38,753 bases of DNA from an uncultured Paracoccaceae bacterium (GTDB taxonomy: Bacteria; Pseudomonadota; Alphaproteobacteria; Rhizobiales; Rhizobiaceae), in NCBI GenBank assembly GCA_937873685.1, contig CALMYO010000261.1:1-38753 (forward strand), in the 5' to 3' direction. Positions 17,520-25,144 of the stretch are shown here, piece by piece. The notes under the pieces are model-generated. The model was not told where the DNA came from and ran no database searches. It was given only the letters and a program-made list of their open reading frames with translations. The position numbers were made by a program, and so were the translations under genes. Position 1 is the first letter of the stretch; the number at the start of each line of letters is the position of its first letter.

Positions 17520-18766
17520 CGGAATGCTGCGATGATTTCGCCCGCGATGCGGTGCGGCTGACAGCTTCCAACATCGGCGACTTCGCCCGCGGCTTGCCCG
17601 CCAAGGCGCGCCTTGTCCTGCATGCCGCCCTGTCGCTGCCGAAAGGGTCTTTGGCGGTGAAGATGCCCGATGGCCGCGCCTTCCGTATCGTTGGCCGGCA
17701 GGCCGGCCCCGACGCGTCGGTGATCCTGAAGAACTGGAACCTGCCCCGCAAGGCGCTCACCGGCGGCACGATAGCCGTGGCCGAAACCTACATGGACGGC
17801 GACTGGGAAAGCCCGGATGTCACGGCGTTCCTATCGCTGTTCCTGGTCAACGAGGATCTCGGGATCAGACTCGCTACCGCGAACCGGGTCTTTTCCACCG
17901 CCAACGCCATCCGCCACTGGTTCAATCGCAATACGAGGCGCGGATCGCGCAAAAACATCGCCGCGCATTACGATCTCGGCAACGCCTTTTATGCGCAGTG
18001 GCTTGACCCGTCGATGACCTATTCCTCGGCGCTGTATGTCAACGGCGCCAACAGCCTGGAACAGGCGCAGGCCGAAAAGTATCGCGCCCTTGCCGAGGCG
18101 GCCAACATGGGGCCAAACGACCATGTGCTGGAGATCGGTTGCGGCTGGGGCGGATTCGCCGAGTTCGCTGCCCGCGAGATTGGCTGCAAGGTGACCGGGC
18201 TGACTATTTCGCGCGAGCAATTCGACTACGCCACGCGCCGCATCGCTCAAGCCGGCCTGTCCGGTCGCGTGACGCTGAAATTGCAGGACTACCGCGAGGA
18301 ACGCGGAACGTATGATCGCATCGCCTCCATCGAGATGTTCGAGGCGGTGGGCGAGAAATACTGGCCGGTTTGGTTCTCCACCCTGCGTGACCGCCTGAAA
18401 CCGGCAGGGATCGCAGCGGCGCAAATCATCACCATCAACGACCGGGCTTTCCCCGCCTATCGGTCGAGCCCGGATTTCATCCAGCGCTACATCTTTCCGG
18501 GCGGTATGCTTCCCTCGCCGTCTGCCCTCGATGCGCAAGCCGCAGCCGCCGGCCTGAAACAGACGGCGTTGCGTGTGTTCCCGCAAGATTATGCGCGCAC
18601 GCTTGCCGAATGGCGCGATCGCTTCCATGCCGCTTGGGCGAACATCGAGCCGCTCGGCTTCGACCGGCGATTCCGGCGCATGTGGGAGTTCTACCTGTAC
18701 TATTGCGAGGCCGGTTTCTCGACCGCCTTCATTGATGTGCGACAGGTGGCTTGGCGGCGCAGTTAG
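17510..18766 (+). CDS. cyclopropane-fatty-acid synthase-like SAM methyltransferase
   Basis: A 418-residue protein of the Cfa family. The region IAAHYDLGNAFYAQWLDPSMTYSSALY matches the substrate-binding entry of Cfa, the SAM site is VLEIGCGWGGFAEFAA (about 206-219), and SIEMFEAVGEKYWPVWF and DFIQRYIFPGGMLPS are further Cfa signatures. The enzyme transfers a methyl(ene) group from S-adenosylmethionine to double bonds of unsaturated phospholipid acyl chains, giving cyclopropane or methyl-branched products. Given the operon it may make the methylated precursor of further-modified fatty acids rather than simple cyclopropanes (inference). It ends 19 bases from the convergent SDR gene. Confidence 0.92.
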   Translation: MGLAECCDDFARDAVRLTASNIGDFARGLPAKARLVLHAALSLPKGSLAVKMPDGRAFRIVGRQAGPDASVILKNWNLPRKALTGGTIAVAETYMDGDWESPDVTAFLSLFLVNEDLGIRLATANRVFSTANAIRHWFNRNTRRGSRKNIAAHYDLGNAFYAQWLDPSMTYSSALYVNGANSLEQAQAEKYRALAEAANMGPNDHVLEIGCGWGGFAEFAAREIGCKVTGLTISREQFDYATRRIAQAGLSGRVTLKLQDYREERGTYDRIASIEMFEAVGEKYWPVWFSTLRDRLKPAGIAAAQIITINDRAFPAYRSSPDFIQRYIFPGGMLPSPSALDAQAAAAGLKQTALRVFPQDYARTLAEWRDRFHAAWANIEPLGFDRRFRRMWEFYLYYCEAGFSTAFIDVRQVAWRRS

Positions 18767-18785
18767 CGCAGTCCGATCTCCGGCG

Positions 18786-19616
18786 TCATTCTCCGGGGGC
18801 TGTCGCGCGATCCTTGAAGACCAGTTTCTCGCGACGCGACCAGCCGGTCTGGCGGGCGATCAGCGGGAAGTAAAGCCAGGATGGCAGGATCGACAAGCCC
18901 TTCATCACGAAGGCAAACCAGCGCGGGAACGTGATTTCGAAGCCGCCGGTCCTGAGCCCTTGCGCAAATTGTCCGGCCGCCGCCTCGACAGTGATCATGC
19001 CAGGCATGGCGTAGTCATTCTTCTGCGTCAGCGGCGTGTCGACGAACCCCGGATTGACGATCTGCAAGCGGATGTTCATCCGGTCGAAGTCGAACTTGAG
19101 AGCCTGCGCCATCGCGATCAAGCCGGCCTTGGTCAGCGCATAGGCGGAGGCCTGCGGCAGGCCGCAATAGCCGGCGACCGACGAAACGATCGCGATCTGG
19201 CCGCGACCGGTTTTCTTCATCGCTTCGACGACCGGGATCAGCCCGTTCAGCACGCCATTGACATTGATGTTCCAAGTCTCGGTGAAGCGGCTTGCCTTCA
19301 GCGCCTCGCCCGGCATCGGGGCGTAAGTGCCGGCGCAGAAAACGGCGAGTGCGATCGGACCGCACTGGCGCCCAATCACGGACACCATCTCCTCCATTGC
19401 CCCGGCGTCGGTCGCATCGCCCGGAAACAGGACAATGTGCCCTTGTAGGCCTGACGCCTCGTCGCGGAGCGATTCAAGTTTGGAAAGCGTGCGCGCCGTT
19501 GCCGCAACAGTGTAACCCTCTTGCGCCAGCTTGAGCGCCAGCGCCCGGCCAATGCCCGACGAAGCGCCGGTGATCCAGGCTACACCGTCTTTCGGCGAAG
19601 CGCGATAGAGGTTCAT
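18786..19616 (-). CDS. short-chain dehydrogenase/reductase of the stress module
   Basis: A 276-residue SDR. The TGASSGIG motif is near residue 17-24, CAGTYAP replaces the usual NAG region, and the catalytic Tyr and Lys sit in SAYALTKAG. The C-terminal stretch FPRWFAFVMKGLSILPSWLYFPLIARQ is hydrophobic and may bind the membrane, which fits a lipid substrate. The ATG at 19616 has a Shine-Dalgarno-like AAAGGCGG; the longer open frame upstream overlaps the chrR-like gene and is rejected. It follows the chrR-like gene by 38 bases, so both should be transcribed from the sigma-E-type promoter at 20346-20374. An SDR is also part of the Rhodobacter sigma-E regulon. Confidence 0.87.
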   Translation of the reverse strand: MNLYRASPKDGVAWITGASSGIGRALALKLAQEGYTVAATARTLSKLESLRDEASGLQGHIVLFPGDATDAGAMEEMVSVIGRQCGPIALAVFCAGTYAPMPGEALKASRFTETWNINVNGVLNGLIPVVEAMKKTGRGQIAIVSSVAGYCGLPQASAYALTKAGLIAMAQALKFDFDRMNIRLQIVNPGFVDTPLTQKNDYAMPGMITVEAAAGQFAQGLRTGGFEITFPRWFAFVMKGLSILPSWLYFPLIARQTGWSRREKLVFKDRATAPGE

Positions 19617-19654
19617 CGGACCGCCTTTCTCATTGCTTGTTTGCTGGCAGGCGT

Positions 19655-20305
19655 TCAGTAGCCGAGGATGTCGCCGATGCGCTGCGTCAGCGAACCGGTC
19701 AGTTTCAACGGCGCATCCACCACGGCAAAACCGATGCACGGGCCGGACTTGTCGGCCACCGGACGGTGATCGACATGTTCGTCGGCAATCGAGATGTCGC
19801 CGCGGCCGAAGCGGCCGAGCACATCCGTGAACGCGCCGTCGAGCACCAGCGAAAGCTCCATGCCGCCATGGGTATGGGCGGGAATGGTGCGGCCCGGCTT
19901 GATCCAGAACATGGAGGCGTGACAGCCGTCGAACTCACCGATGTCGAACTCGCGAAAGCCCGGCATCTTCGTGCGCCACGGAATGTCCTGCAAACGATAG
20001 CCGACAAAATCGGCCAGCACGTCAGGCATCACCATGTCGCCGTGATGCGCCGCCTCCGAGGAAGAGACGGAGGCGTGGCTGGCGAATACCGCTTCCAGCC
20101 GGCGGTCCCGTTCGGACATGCAGAAAGGCTCGATTTCCTCGAGCGCCCCGGACGCGACCTGTTCAAGCCCGGCGACCAGCGAACGGTTGTCGTCGCGGAT
20201 CGAAAGATGGGCGGAGATCAGCACTTGCGCCGGCAGCGGCAGGCTGCAGGCGACATAGCGTGCAAACATCGATTCAAGGGCTTCGGTCGTCGTCATCTCG
20301 TTCAT
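19655..20305 (-). CDS. ChrR-like cupin protein with degenerate zinc anti-sigma domain
   Basis: A 216-residue protein aligning over its length with Rhodobacter ChrR, the anti-sigma-E factor. The C-terminal cupin keeps all four metal ligands as His144, His146, Glu150 (IPAHTHGGMEL) and His180 (VDHRP), at the same spacing as ChrR His141, His143, Glu147 and His177. In the N-terminal anti-sigma domain ChrR uses His6, His31, Cys35 and Cys38. Here only His33 remains (AHLSIRDDNRSL), with Arg37 and Asn40 in place of the cysteines, and no His near residue 8. No sigma factor gene adjoins it. It may be a sensor or enzyme derived from ChrR rather than a zinc-dependent anti-sigma factor. Start chosen downstream of the promoter. 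Confidence 0.85.
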   Translation of the reverse strand: MNEMTTTEALESMFARYVACSLPLPAQVLISAHLSIRDDNRSLVAGLEQVASGALEEIEPFCMSERDRRLEAVFASHASVSSSEAAHHGDMVMPDVLADFVGYRLQDIPWRTKMPGFREFDIGEFDGCHASMFWIKPGRTIPAHTHGGMELSLVLDGAFTDVLGRFGRGDISIADEHVDHRPVADKSGPCIGFAVVDAPLKLTGSLTQRIGDILGY

Positions 20306-20345
20306 TGTCTGGATAGCGGTTTTGGTCTTGACACTTTTCTCATGC

Positions 20346-20374
20346 CCTCTACGCGAGGGCGGCATTGCGGATCA
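20346..20374 (-). promoter_or_regulatory. sigma-E (ECF11)-type promoter of the chrR-like operon
   Basis: On the minus strand TGATCC (20374-20369), a 17-base spacer and TAGAGG (20351-20346) precede the chrR-like gene. The predicted start near 20340 lies about 35 bases before the chosen ATG. It shares TGATCCGC and GCGTAG with the photolyase-operon promoter at 13760-13789. Confidence 0.6.
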
Positions 20375-20514
20375 CTGGCGAAACACGATTTTCCTTGACT
20401 GCCCTGAAATGAAAATCAGGTCCCCCGCTGGCGCGGAAGCGATGCCAATTCTCCTTGAACCGTCGTGCAAGCGCACATAGGCTTGTACGCGCAAATGTCA
20501 CGGGAATTCCTTTC

Positions 20515-21549
20515 ATGCATGCTTCGGTCCTCGACGCCATCGGCAACACGCCGCTTATCCGCCTGAAAGCCGCCAGCGCGGCCACAGGATGCGAGATCTA
20601 CGGCAAGGCGGAGTTCCTCAATCCCGGCCAATCGGTGAAGGATCGCGCCGCATTGTGGATCATCCGCGACGCCGAGAAGCGCGGCCTGCTCAAGCCCGGC
20701 GGCGTGATCGTCGAAGGCACCGCCGGCAACACCGGCATTGGCCTCACCATGGTGGCGAAGGCGCTCGGCTATCGCACCGTGATCGTGATTCCCGAGACCC
20801 AAAGCCAGGAGAAGAAGGACGCGCTGCGCCTTCTTGGCGCGGAACTGGTGGAGGTGCCGGCGGTCCCCTACCGCAATCCGAACAACTATGTGCGGCTTTC
20901 GGGACGTCTTGCTGAGCAGATCGCCGCAAGCGAGCCGAACGGTGCGATCTGGGCCAACCAGTTCGACAATGTCGTCAACCGCCAAGCGCACATCGAATCG
21001 ACCGTGCCGGAGATTTGGCGCGATACCGGCGGGAAGGTCGACGGCTTCATCTGCGCCGTCGGTTCCGGCGGCACGCTGGCGGGTGTCGGCATGGGGCTGA
21101 AGGGACGCAAGCGCGACGTGAAGATCGGCCTTGCAGATCCGATGGGCGCGGCGCTTCATTCATTCTACACCACCGGCGAATTGAAATCGGAAGGCTCCTC
21201 GATCACCGAAGGAATCGGCCAGGGGCGCATTACCGCCAATCTTGAGGGATTTACGCCCGATTTCTCGTTCCAGATCCCCGATGACGAGGCCCTGCGCATC
21301 GTTTTCGACCTGGTGCAGCACGAGGGCATGTGCCTCGGCGGTTCGTCGGGCATCAACATCGCCGGCGCGATCCGCCTCGCCAAGGAAATGGGGCCGGGCC
21401 ACACCATCGTCACCATCCTGTGCGACTATGGCAACCGCTACCAGTCGAAGATGTTCAACCCGGAATTCCTACGCGGCAAGGGCTTGCCCGTGCCGGAATG
21501 GATGGAGGCGAAGAGCACGATCGTGCCGCCCTACGAGGCCGTGTCTTGA
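20515..21549 (+). CDS. cysK: cysteine synthase A
   Basis: A 344-residue fold-type II pyridoxal phosphate enzyme. The PLP lysine is Lys42 in NPGQSVKDRAA, the substrate loop is EGTAGNTGIGL, the phosphate-binding loop GSGGTLAGVG, and SSGINIAGA occurs near the C-terminus. It forms cysteine from O-acetylserine and sulfide. The long form with the extension NRYQSKMFNPEFLRGKGLPVPEWM is common in rhizobia. The ATG at 20515 gives the conserved start HASVLDAIGNTPLIRL; an in-frame ATG 20 codons upstream is not family-like. Its stop overlaps the start of the tRNA-editing gene (TTGA). Confidence 0.93.
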   Translation: MHASVLDAIGNTPLIRLKAASAATGCEIYGKAEFLNPGQSVKDRAALWIIRDAEKRGLLKPGGVIVEGTAGNTGIGLTMVAKALGYRTVIVIPETQSQEKKDALRLLGAELVEVPAVPYRNPNNYVRLSGRLAEQIAASEPNGAIWANQFDNVVNRQAHIESTVPEIWRDTGGKVDGFICAVGSGGTLAGVGMGLKGRKRDVKIGLADPMGAALHSFYTTGELKSEGSSITEGIGQGRITANLEGFTPDFSFQIPDDEALRIVFDLVQHEGMCLGGSSGINIAGAIRLAKEMGPGHTIVTILCDYGNRYQSKMFNPEFLRGKGLPVPEWMEAKSTIVPPYEAVS

Positions 21550-22280
21550 GCGACGGCCTGCTCTTTCGTGACGACGCCTACCTTGCCGAAACCACCGCGA
21601 CGGTAGTCGCGGTGACCGAGCGCGGCGGCATCGTCACCGACCGCACGGTTTTTTACGGCACATCGGGCGGGCAACCCGGCGACACAGGCGTCATGCGGCG
21701 CGCCGACGGCAGCGAAATCCGCATTGCCGCAACGATCTGCGGCGAGACGAAGGACGAGATCGTCCACCTGCCCGACGCGAACCAGCCACTGCCAACACTT
21801 GGCGAAACGCTCTCTCTCTCAATCGATTGGGACCGGCGGCTGAAGCTGATGCGCATGCACACCGCCTGCCATCTGCTTACCGTCGTTTGCCCGTTCCCAA
21901 TCACCGGCGCTGCGGTCGGCGAGGAGGAAAGCCGGGTCGACTTCGACATTCCCGACGCGTCCTACGACAAGGAATCCGTCACCGCGCGACTGATGGAACT
22001 GGTTGCGGCCGATCATCCCGTCTTCACAAGGTGGATCACGGATGACGACCTCGCCACCAATCCGGGGCTGGTGAAATCGAAGAACGTGCGCCCGCCGGTG
22101 GGCACCGGCCTCATTCGCCTCGTCGGGATCGGGACGAACGGCGCGGTCGACACGCAGCCCTGCGGCGGCACGCATGTGCGCTCGACCGGCGAAGTCGGAC
22201 CGCTCCACATCGGCAAGATCGAGAAGAAGGGGCGCGAGAACCGCCGGTTCAGGATACGGTTCGGGCCTTTGCCGGGGTGA
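21546..22280 (+). CDS. AlaX-type alanyl-tRNA editing protein
   Basis: A 244-residue free-standing homologue of the alanyl-tRNA synthetase editing domain. The N-terminal part resembles the AlaRS second domain (TVFYGTSGGQPGDTG), and the zinc ligands are His105 and His109 (MHTACHLL) with Cys206 and His210 (CGGTHVRS). It hydrolyses Ser- or Gly-charged tRNA(Ala) in the cytoplasm. The start is TTG at 21546, in a TTGA overlap with the cysK stop; no ATG exists before the conserved domain. Coupling of a serine-editing enzyme to a gene using O-acetylserine is suggestive but unproven. Confidence 0.88.
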   Translation: MSDGLLFRDDAYLAETTATVVAVTERGGIVTDRTVFYGTSGGQPGDTGVMRRADGSEIRIAATICGETKDEIVHLPDANQPLPTLGETLSLSIDWDRRLKLMRMHTACHLLTVVCPFPITGAAVGEEESRVDFDIPDASYDKESVTARLMELVAADHPVFTRWITDDDLATNPGLVKSKNVRPPVGTGLIRLVGIGTNGAVDTQPCGGTHVRSTGEVGPLHIGKIEKKGRENRRFRIRFGPLPG

Positions 22281-22301
22281 AAGACGGTGGCCTTTTCACC
22301 C
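22275..22301. terminator. candidate bidirectional terminator between convergent genes
   Basis: Perfect 8-bp arms GGGTGAAA and TTTCACCC around an 11-base loop, spanning the AlaX stop codon and ending 14 bases before the end of the convergent cupin gene. There is no long T run on either strand. Confidence 0.4.
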
Positions 22302-22314
22302 TTCGTCGAGACGT

Positions 22315-22947
22315 TCAGCCCGTGGCGGGTTCTTCGGTTGCTTCCGCATCCACCGCATAGGTCGCGAAATCGATGTTGCCGGTCCAGATCCACAGCGCCA
22401 GCAGCGGTTCGGCATCTGTGCGCATGGCGTGCCGCTCATATGTCGCATGGGTGATCAGCGTGCCCGGCGCCCTGCGCTCGAATGCGCCATCGCCACGCTG
22501 CCACAAAGCTGTTCCCGAGACCGGCAGGTAGTGCTCGACGGCCTCATGGTTGTGTGGTGCGTAGAAGGTTCCGGCGGATTGCAGGTAAAGACCGAAGCGG
22601 ATGTCGTCGCGCTGGCCCATGCCGTCCGGGCCTGCGATTTCGACGAAGCAGCGGCGGCGATGAAAGCCGTATGGCAGCACGCGCTCCCCGTGGGTCCAGG
22701 CAAGATCGCCTGCGCAGGCGCGAACCGCCTCTCTCAGTCCGGCGTCCGGCATGGCGGCCATGGCGCGTTCGGCATCCGCGACCAGATGCTCCGGCAACGC
22801 GCCGCTTGGCACATCGGTAATTTCGGCCTTCAGCCAATCTGACGCCTCGGCGAGACCTGCGATCCCATAGACACGCGCGGCTTCCCGGCACAGCGCCTCC
22901 AGCCGGTCAGAAAGCGGTGCGGTTCGTTCCGGCATCGATTGCACCAT
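22315..22947 (-). CDS. DMSP lyase-like cupin protein
   Basis: A 210-residue protein with an alpha-helical N-terminal half and a C-terminal cupin. The cupin has the Y-x2-H-x-H-x3-E-x-Y pattern of the DddL/DddQ/DddW/DddK superfamily: Tyr129, His132, His134, Glu138 and Tyr140 (FYAPHNHEAVEHYLPVSG), with a distal His173 (YERHAMRT). True members cleave dimethylsulfoniopropionate to dimethyl sulfide and acrylate; many soil relatives have no demonstrated lyase activity. The ATG at 22947 follows AAGGAGCC; the upstream in-frame extension is rejected. It is divergent from a sulfurtransferase gene, so a sulfur-related role is possible. Confidence 0.72.
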   Translation of the reverse strand: MVQSMPERTAPLSDRLEALCREAARVYGIAGLAEASDWLKAEITDVPSGALPEHLVADAERAMAAMPDAGLREAVRACAGDLAWTHGERVLPYGFHRRRCFVEIAGPDGMGQRDDIRFGLYLQSAGTFYAPHNHEAVEHYLPVSGTALWQRGDGAFERRAPGTLITHATYERHAMRTDAEPLLALWIWTGNIDFATYAVDAEATEEPATG

Positions 22948-23056
22948 GGCGAGGCTCCTTGTTCGAATGGCGCTCCATGCCGTTGCCGCCTTGCGCCGGC
23001 TGAGGAAAATGCGACACTGCCGGACGGATTCGCCGCCAGACCCGGACACCTTGCCG

Positions 23057-23917
23057 ATGCCGCAGACATCACCCTTCATCGTCTCGCCGCAATGGCTGGC
23101 CGAACGCCTCGGCGATCCCGCCATCCGCATCGTCGACGCCGCATGGTACCTGCCCGACCAGAAGCGCGACGCGAAGGCGGAATACGCCACGGCCCATATC
23201 CCGGGCGCAGTGTTCTTCGATCATGACGCGGTGGTGGAACCGGGCGTCCCGTTGCCCCATGCCCTACCCTCGCCAAAGGTTTTCGCCGAACATGCCGGGC
23301 GGTTGGGCATAACCGAAACCGACACCATCGTCGTGCATGACGGGCCGGGCTTCTTTTCCGCGCCGCGCCTTTGGTGGCTGTTGCGCGCCATGGGCGCTGA
23401 AAAGGTCTTCGTGCTCGATGGCGGGTTCGACGGCTGGAAGCAGGCCGGCTTGCCGGTCACCGATGCGCCCACTGTCATCGCCCCTGTCCGCTTCACGCCG
23501 CGTTTCAACGAGAACGCGGTGGTGCGGTTCGACGAGATGCGCCGCATCGTCGAGACGGGCGACGCACAGGTTGCCGATGCACGCTCCGCCGGACGCTTTG
23601 CTGCCCGCGAGCCGGAGCCGCGCCCCGGCATGCGCTCGGGCCACATGCCGGGTGCGTTCAACGTCCACTACGCGTCCTTGTCGCGCGAGGGACGCCTGAA
23701 GGATTTCGAGTCCCTACGCGAAACATTGCTGGCGAGCGGCCTTGATCTTTCGCGCCCGGTGGTGACCAGTTGCGGCTCCGGCATCACCGCGGCTGTCATC
23801 TCGCTTGCCCTGCAATCGGTCGGCCACACCGACAACCGGCTTTACGACGGTTCATGGACCGAATGGGGCGGTCGCGCCGACACGCCGGTGGAAACCGGTG
23901 ATGCAAAGGATCGTTGA
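23057..23917 (+). CDS. sseA: 3-mercaptopyruvate sulfurtransferase
   Basis: A 286-residue tandem rhodanese. The inactive N-terminal domain includes FIVSPQWLAERLGDPAIRIVDAAWYLP and HIPGAVFFD. The C-terminal domain holds the catalytic Cys239 in CGSGITA, the loop form diagnostic for mercaptopyruvate rather than thiosulfate substrates. It moves sulfur from 3-mercaptopyruvate to thiol or cyanide acceptors. The ATG at 23057 matches the family start (MPQTSPFIVSPQWL); an upstream ATG at 23009 with GAGGAAA close to it is an alternative that adds 16 residues. Its stop lies two bases before the acetyltransferase start. Confidence 0.93.
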   Translation: MPQTSPFIVSPQWLAERLGDPAIRIVDAAWYLPDQKRDAKAEYATAHIPGAVFFDHDAVVEPGVPLPHALPSPKVFAEHAGRLGITETDTIVVHDGPGFFSAPRLWWLLRAMGAEKVFVLDGGFDGWKQAGLPVTDAPTVIAPVRFTPRFNENAVVRFDEMRRIVETGDAQVADARSAGRFAAREPEPRPGMRSGHMPGAFNVHYASLSREGRLKDFESLRETLLASGLDLSRPVVTSCGSGITAAVISLALQSVGHTDNRLYDGSWTEWGGRADTPVETGDAKDR

Positions 23918-23919
23918 AC

Positions 23920-24483
23920 ATGCCCAGATCGCTTCGTCCGGTTCCGGTCACCATCACTTTTCTTGAGATGACGGCGCGGCCTGCCCGGCCATGGCCCCGG
24001 CCGGTCAATCTCAACATCGCGCAGTTGCAGGCGCGCGACATCCCGCTTCACTTCTACCGCTACCTGCAATGGCGGGTCGGCAAGAACCATCACTGGGAAT
24101 ACCGTCTGCACATGGAGGACGAACGGCTGGCGGCGATCGTGCACGCCGAGACGACGGTTATCACCGTGCTCTATCTCGACGGCGCGCCGGCCGGCTTCTT
24201 CGAAATCGACCGCAAGGACAGCCCGATCGTCGATCTCGCCTATTTCGGTCTGATGCCGCATGCGACCGGCCGCGGCCTCGGACGCTGGTTCCTCGGCCAG
24301 GCGCTGGAACGCGCTTGGGAAACCGACCCGCAGAAGGTCACCGTCAACACCAACACGATCGACCACCCGGCCGCACTTCGGCTTTACCAGCAGGCCGGCT
24401 TTTCGCCGGTGCGCCAGGCCGATGCCCGCATCCGGCCACTCGGTGACACGCGCCTGGTGGAAATCGCGCGATCGGATGCGTGA
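23920..24483 (+). CDS. GNAT family N-acetyltransferase
   Basis: A 187-residue GCN5-related acetyltransferase. The acetyl-CoA site follows the strand DLAYFGLMPHATGRGLGRWFLGQALERAW (R/Q-x-x-G-x-G/A as ATGRGLG), and VTVNTNTIDHPAALRLYQQAGFSPV is the typical C-terminal part. The substrate is unknown. The ATG at 23920 has AAAGGA nine bases upstream; a TTG at 23914 overlapping the sseA stop is an alternative. It is cotranscribed with sseA. Confidence 0.88.
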   Translation: MPRSLRPVPVTITFLEMTARPARPWPRPVNLNIAQLQARDIPLHFYRYLQWRVGKNHHWEYRLHMEDERLAAIVHAETTVITVLYLDGAPAGFFEIDRKDSPIVDLAYFGLMPHATGRGLGRWFLGQALERAWETDPQKVTVNTNTIDHPAALRLYQQAGFSPVRQADARIRPLGDTRLVEIARSDA

Positions 24484-24514
24484 CCGGCTGTCGCATCGCG
24501 CTGGCAAACAACGC

Positions 24515-24543
24515 TTGAAATGCGTTGGCCGAGCGTCTATCTG
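24515..24543 (+). promoter_or_regulatory. sigma70 promoter of tRNA-Glu
   Basis: TTGAAA (24515-24520), a 17-base spacer and TATCTG (24538-24543) predict a start near 24550, five bases before the tRNA. Good match to a housekeeping promoter. Confidence 0.6.
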
Positions 24544-24554
24544 GGGGTTCTTGC

Positions 24555-24629
24555 GCGCCCATCGTCTAGCGGTCAGGACGGCGCCCTCTCACGGCGCAAA
24601 CAGGGGTTCGATTCCCCTTGGGCGTACCA
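24555..24629 (+). tRNA. tRNA-Glu (anticodon CUC)
   Basis: A 75-base tRNA. Acceptor arms GCGCCCA / TGGGCGT pair with one G-U at the first position, the D arm is GTCTAGCGGTCAGGAC, the anticodon stem GGCGC / GCGCC type encloses loop CTCTCAC with anticodon CTC, and the T arm is AGGGG-TTCGATT-CCCCT. The CCA end is encoded (24627-24629). Confidence 0.95.
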
Positions 24630-24692
24630 TTCCTCCCATCTCTCATCTTTCCTGAGCCAGTTGCCGTCGCGGCTGAACCAGATTGATTCACG

Positions 24693-25118
24693 CTACGTGG
24701 CCTCACCGAAACCTGCGCCGGGTTTCATTGGTTCCAGGCGGATCAACCGCGAAGTCAGGACGGCGGCCTGCCGGTGCTCCACCGCCTTGCGGTAGTCTGG
24801 ATCCTTCACCATGGCGACAAACGCATCGATTGACGGATACTCGGCAACGAACACCCGGTCCCAGCGTTCATCCTCAGGTCCGATCAGCATGAACTCAAAC
24901 CCGCCGGCAAAGACGATGCGTCCGCCTAGCCGCCGGAACACAGGTCCGCTTTCGCGGCCGTAGGCTTCATAGGCTTCCTCGCCCGTTGCGGCGCGTCCGT
25001 CCGAATAGGCCGCCTGTTCGCGCAGGCGCACGAGGTTCAGCATGTGGATCGGCCCTTCGCGATCCATGGCGCGGAATGCGCCAAAGCGTTCGCGGGTGGG
25101 ATCGATGTAGGTGTCCAT
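24693..25118 (-). CDS. DUF1330 family protein
   Basis: A 141-residue dimeric alpha/beta barrel-type protein. The pattern GPIHMLNLVRLREQA, then EEAYEAYGRESGPVFRRLGGRIVFAGGFEFMLIG and FVAEYPSIDAFVAMVKDPDYRKAVEHRQAAVLTSRLIRLEP, is that of DUF1330. The function of the family is not established. It is 26 bases downstream of the alpha/beta hydrolase gene on the same strand. Confidence 0.87.
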   Translation of the reverse strand: MDTYIDPTRERFGAFRAMDREGPIHMLNLVRLREQAAYSDGRAATGEEAYEAYGRESGPVFRRLGGRIVFAGGFEFMLIGPEDERWDRVFVAEYPSIDAFVAMVKDPDYRKAVEHRQAAVLTSRLIRLEPMKPGAGFGEAT

Positions 25119-25144
25119 GTGTATTCTCCGCGTACGCGCGTTGA

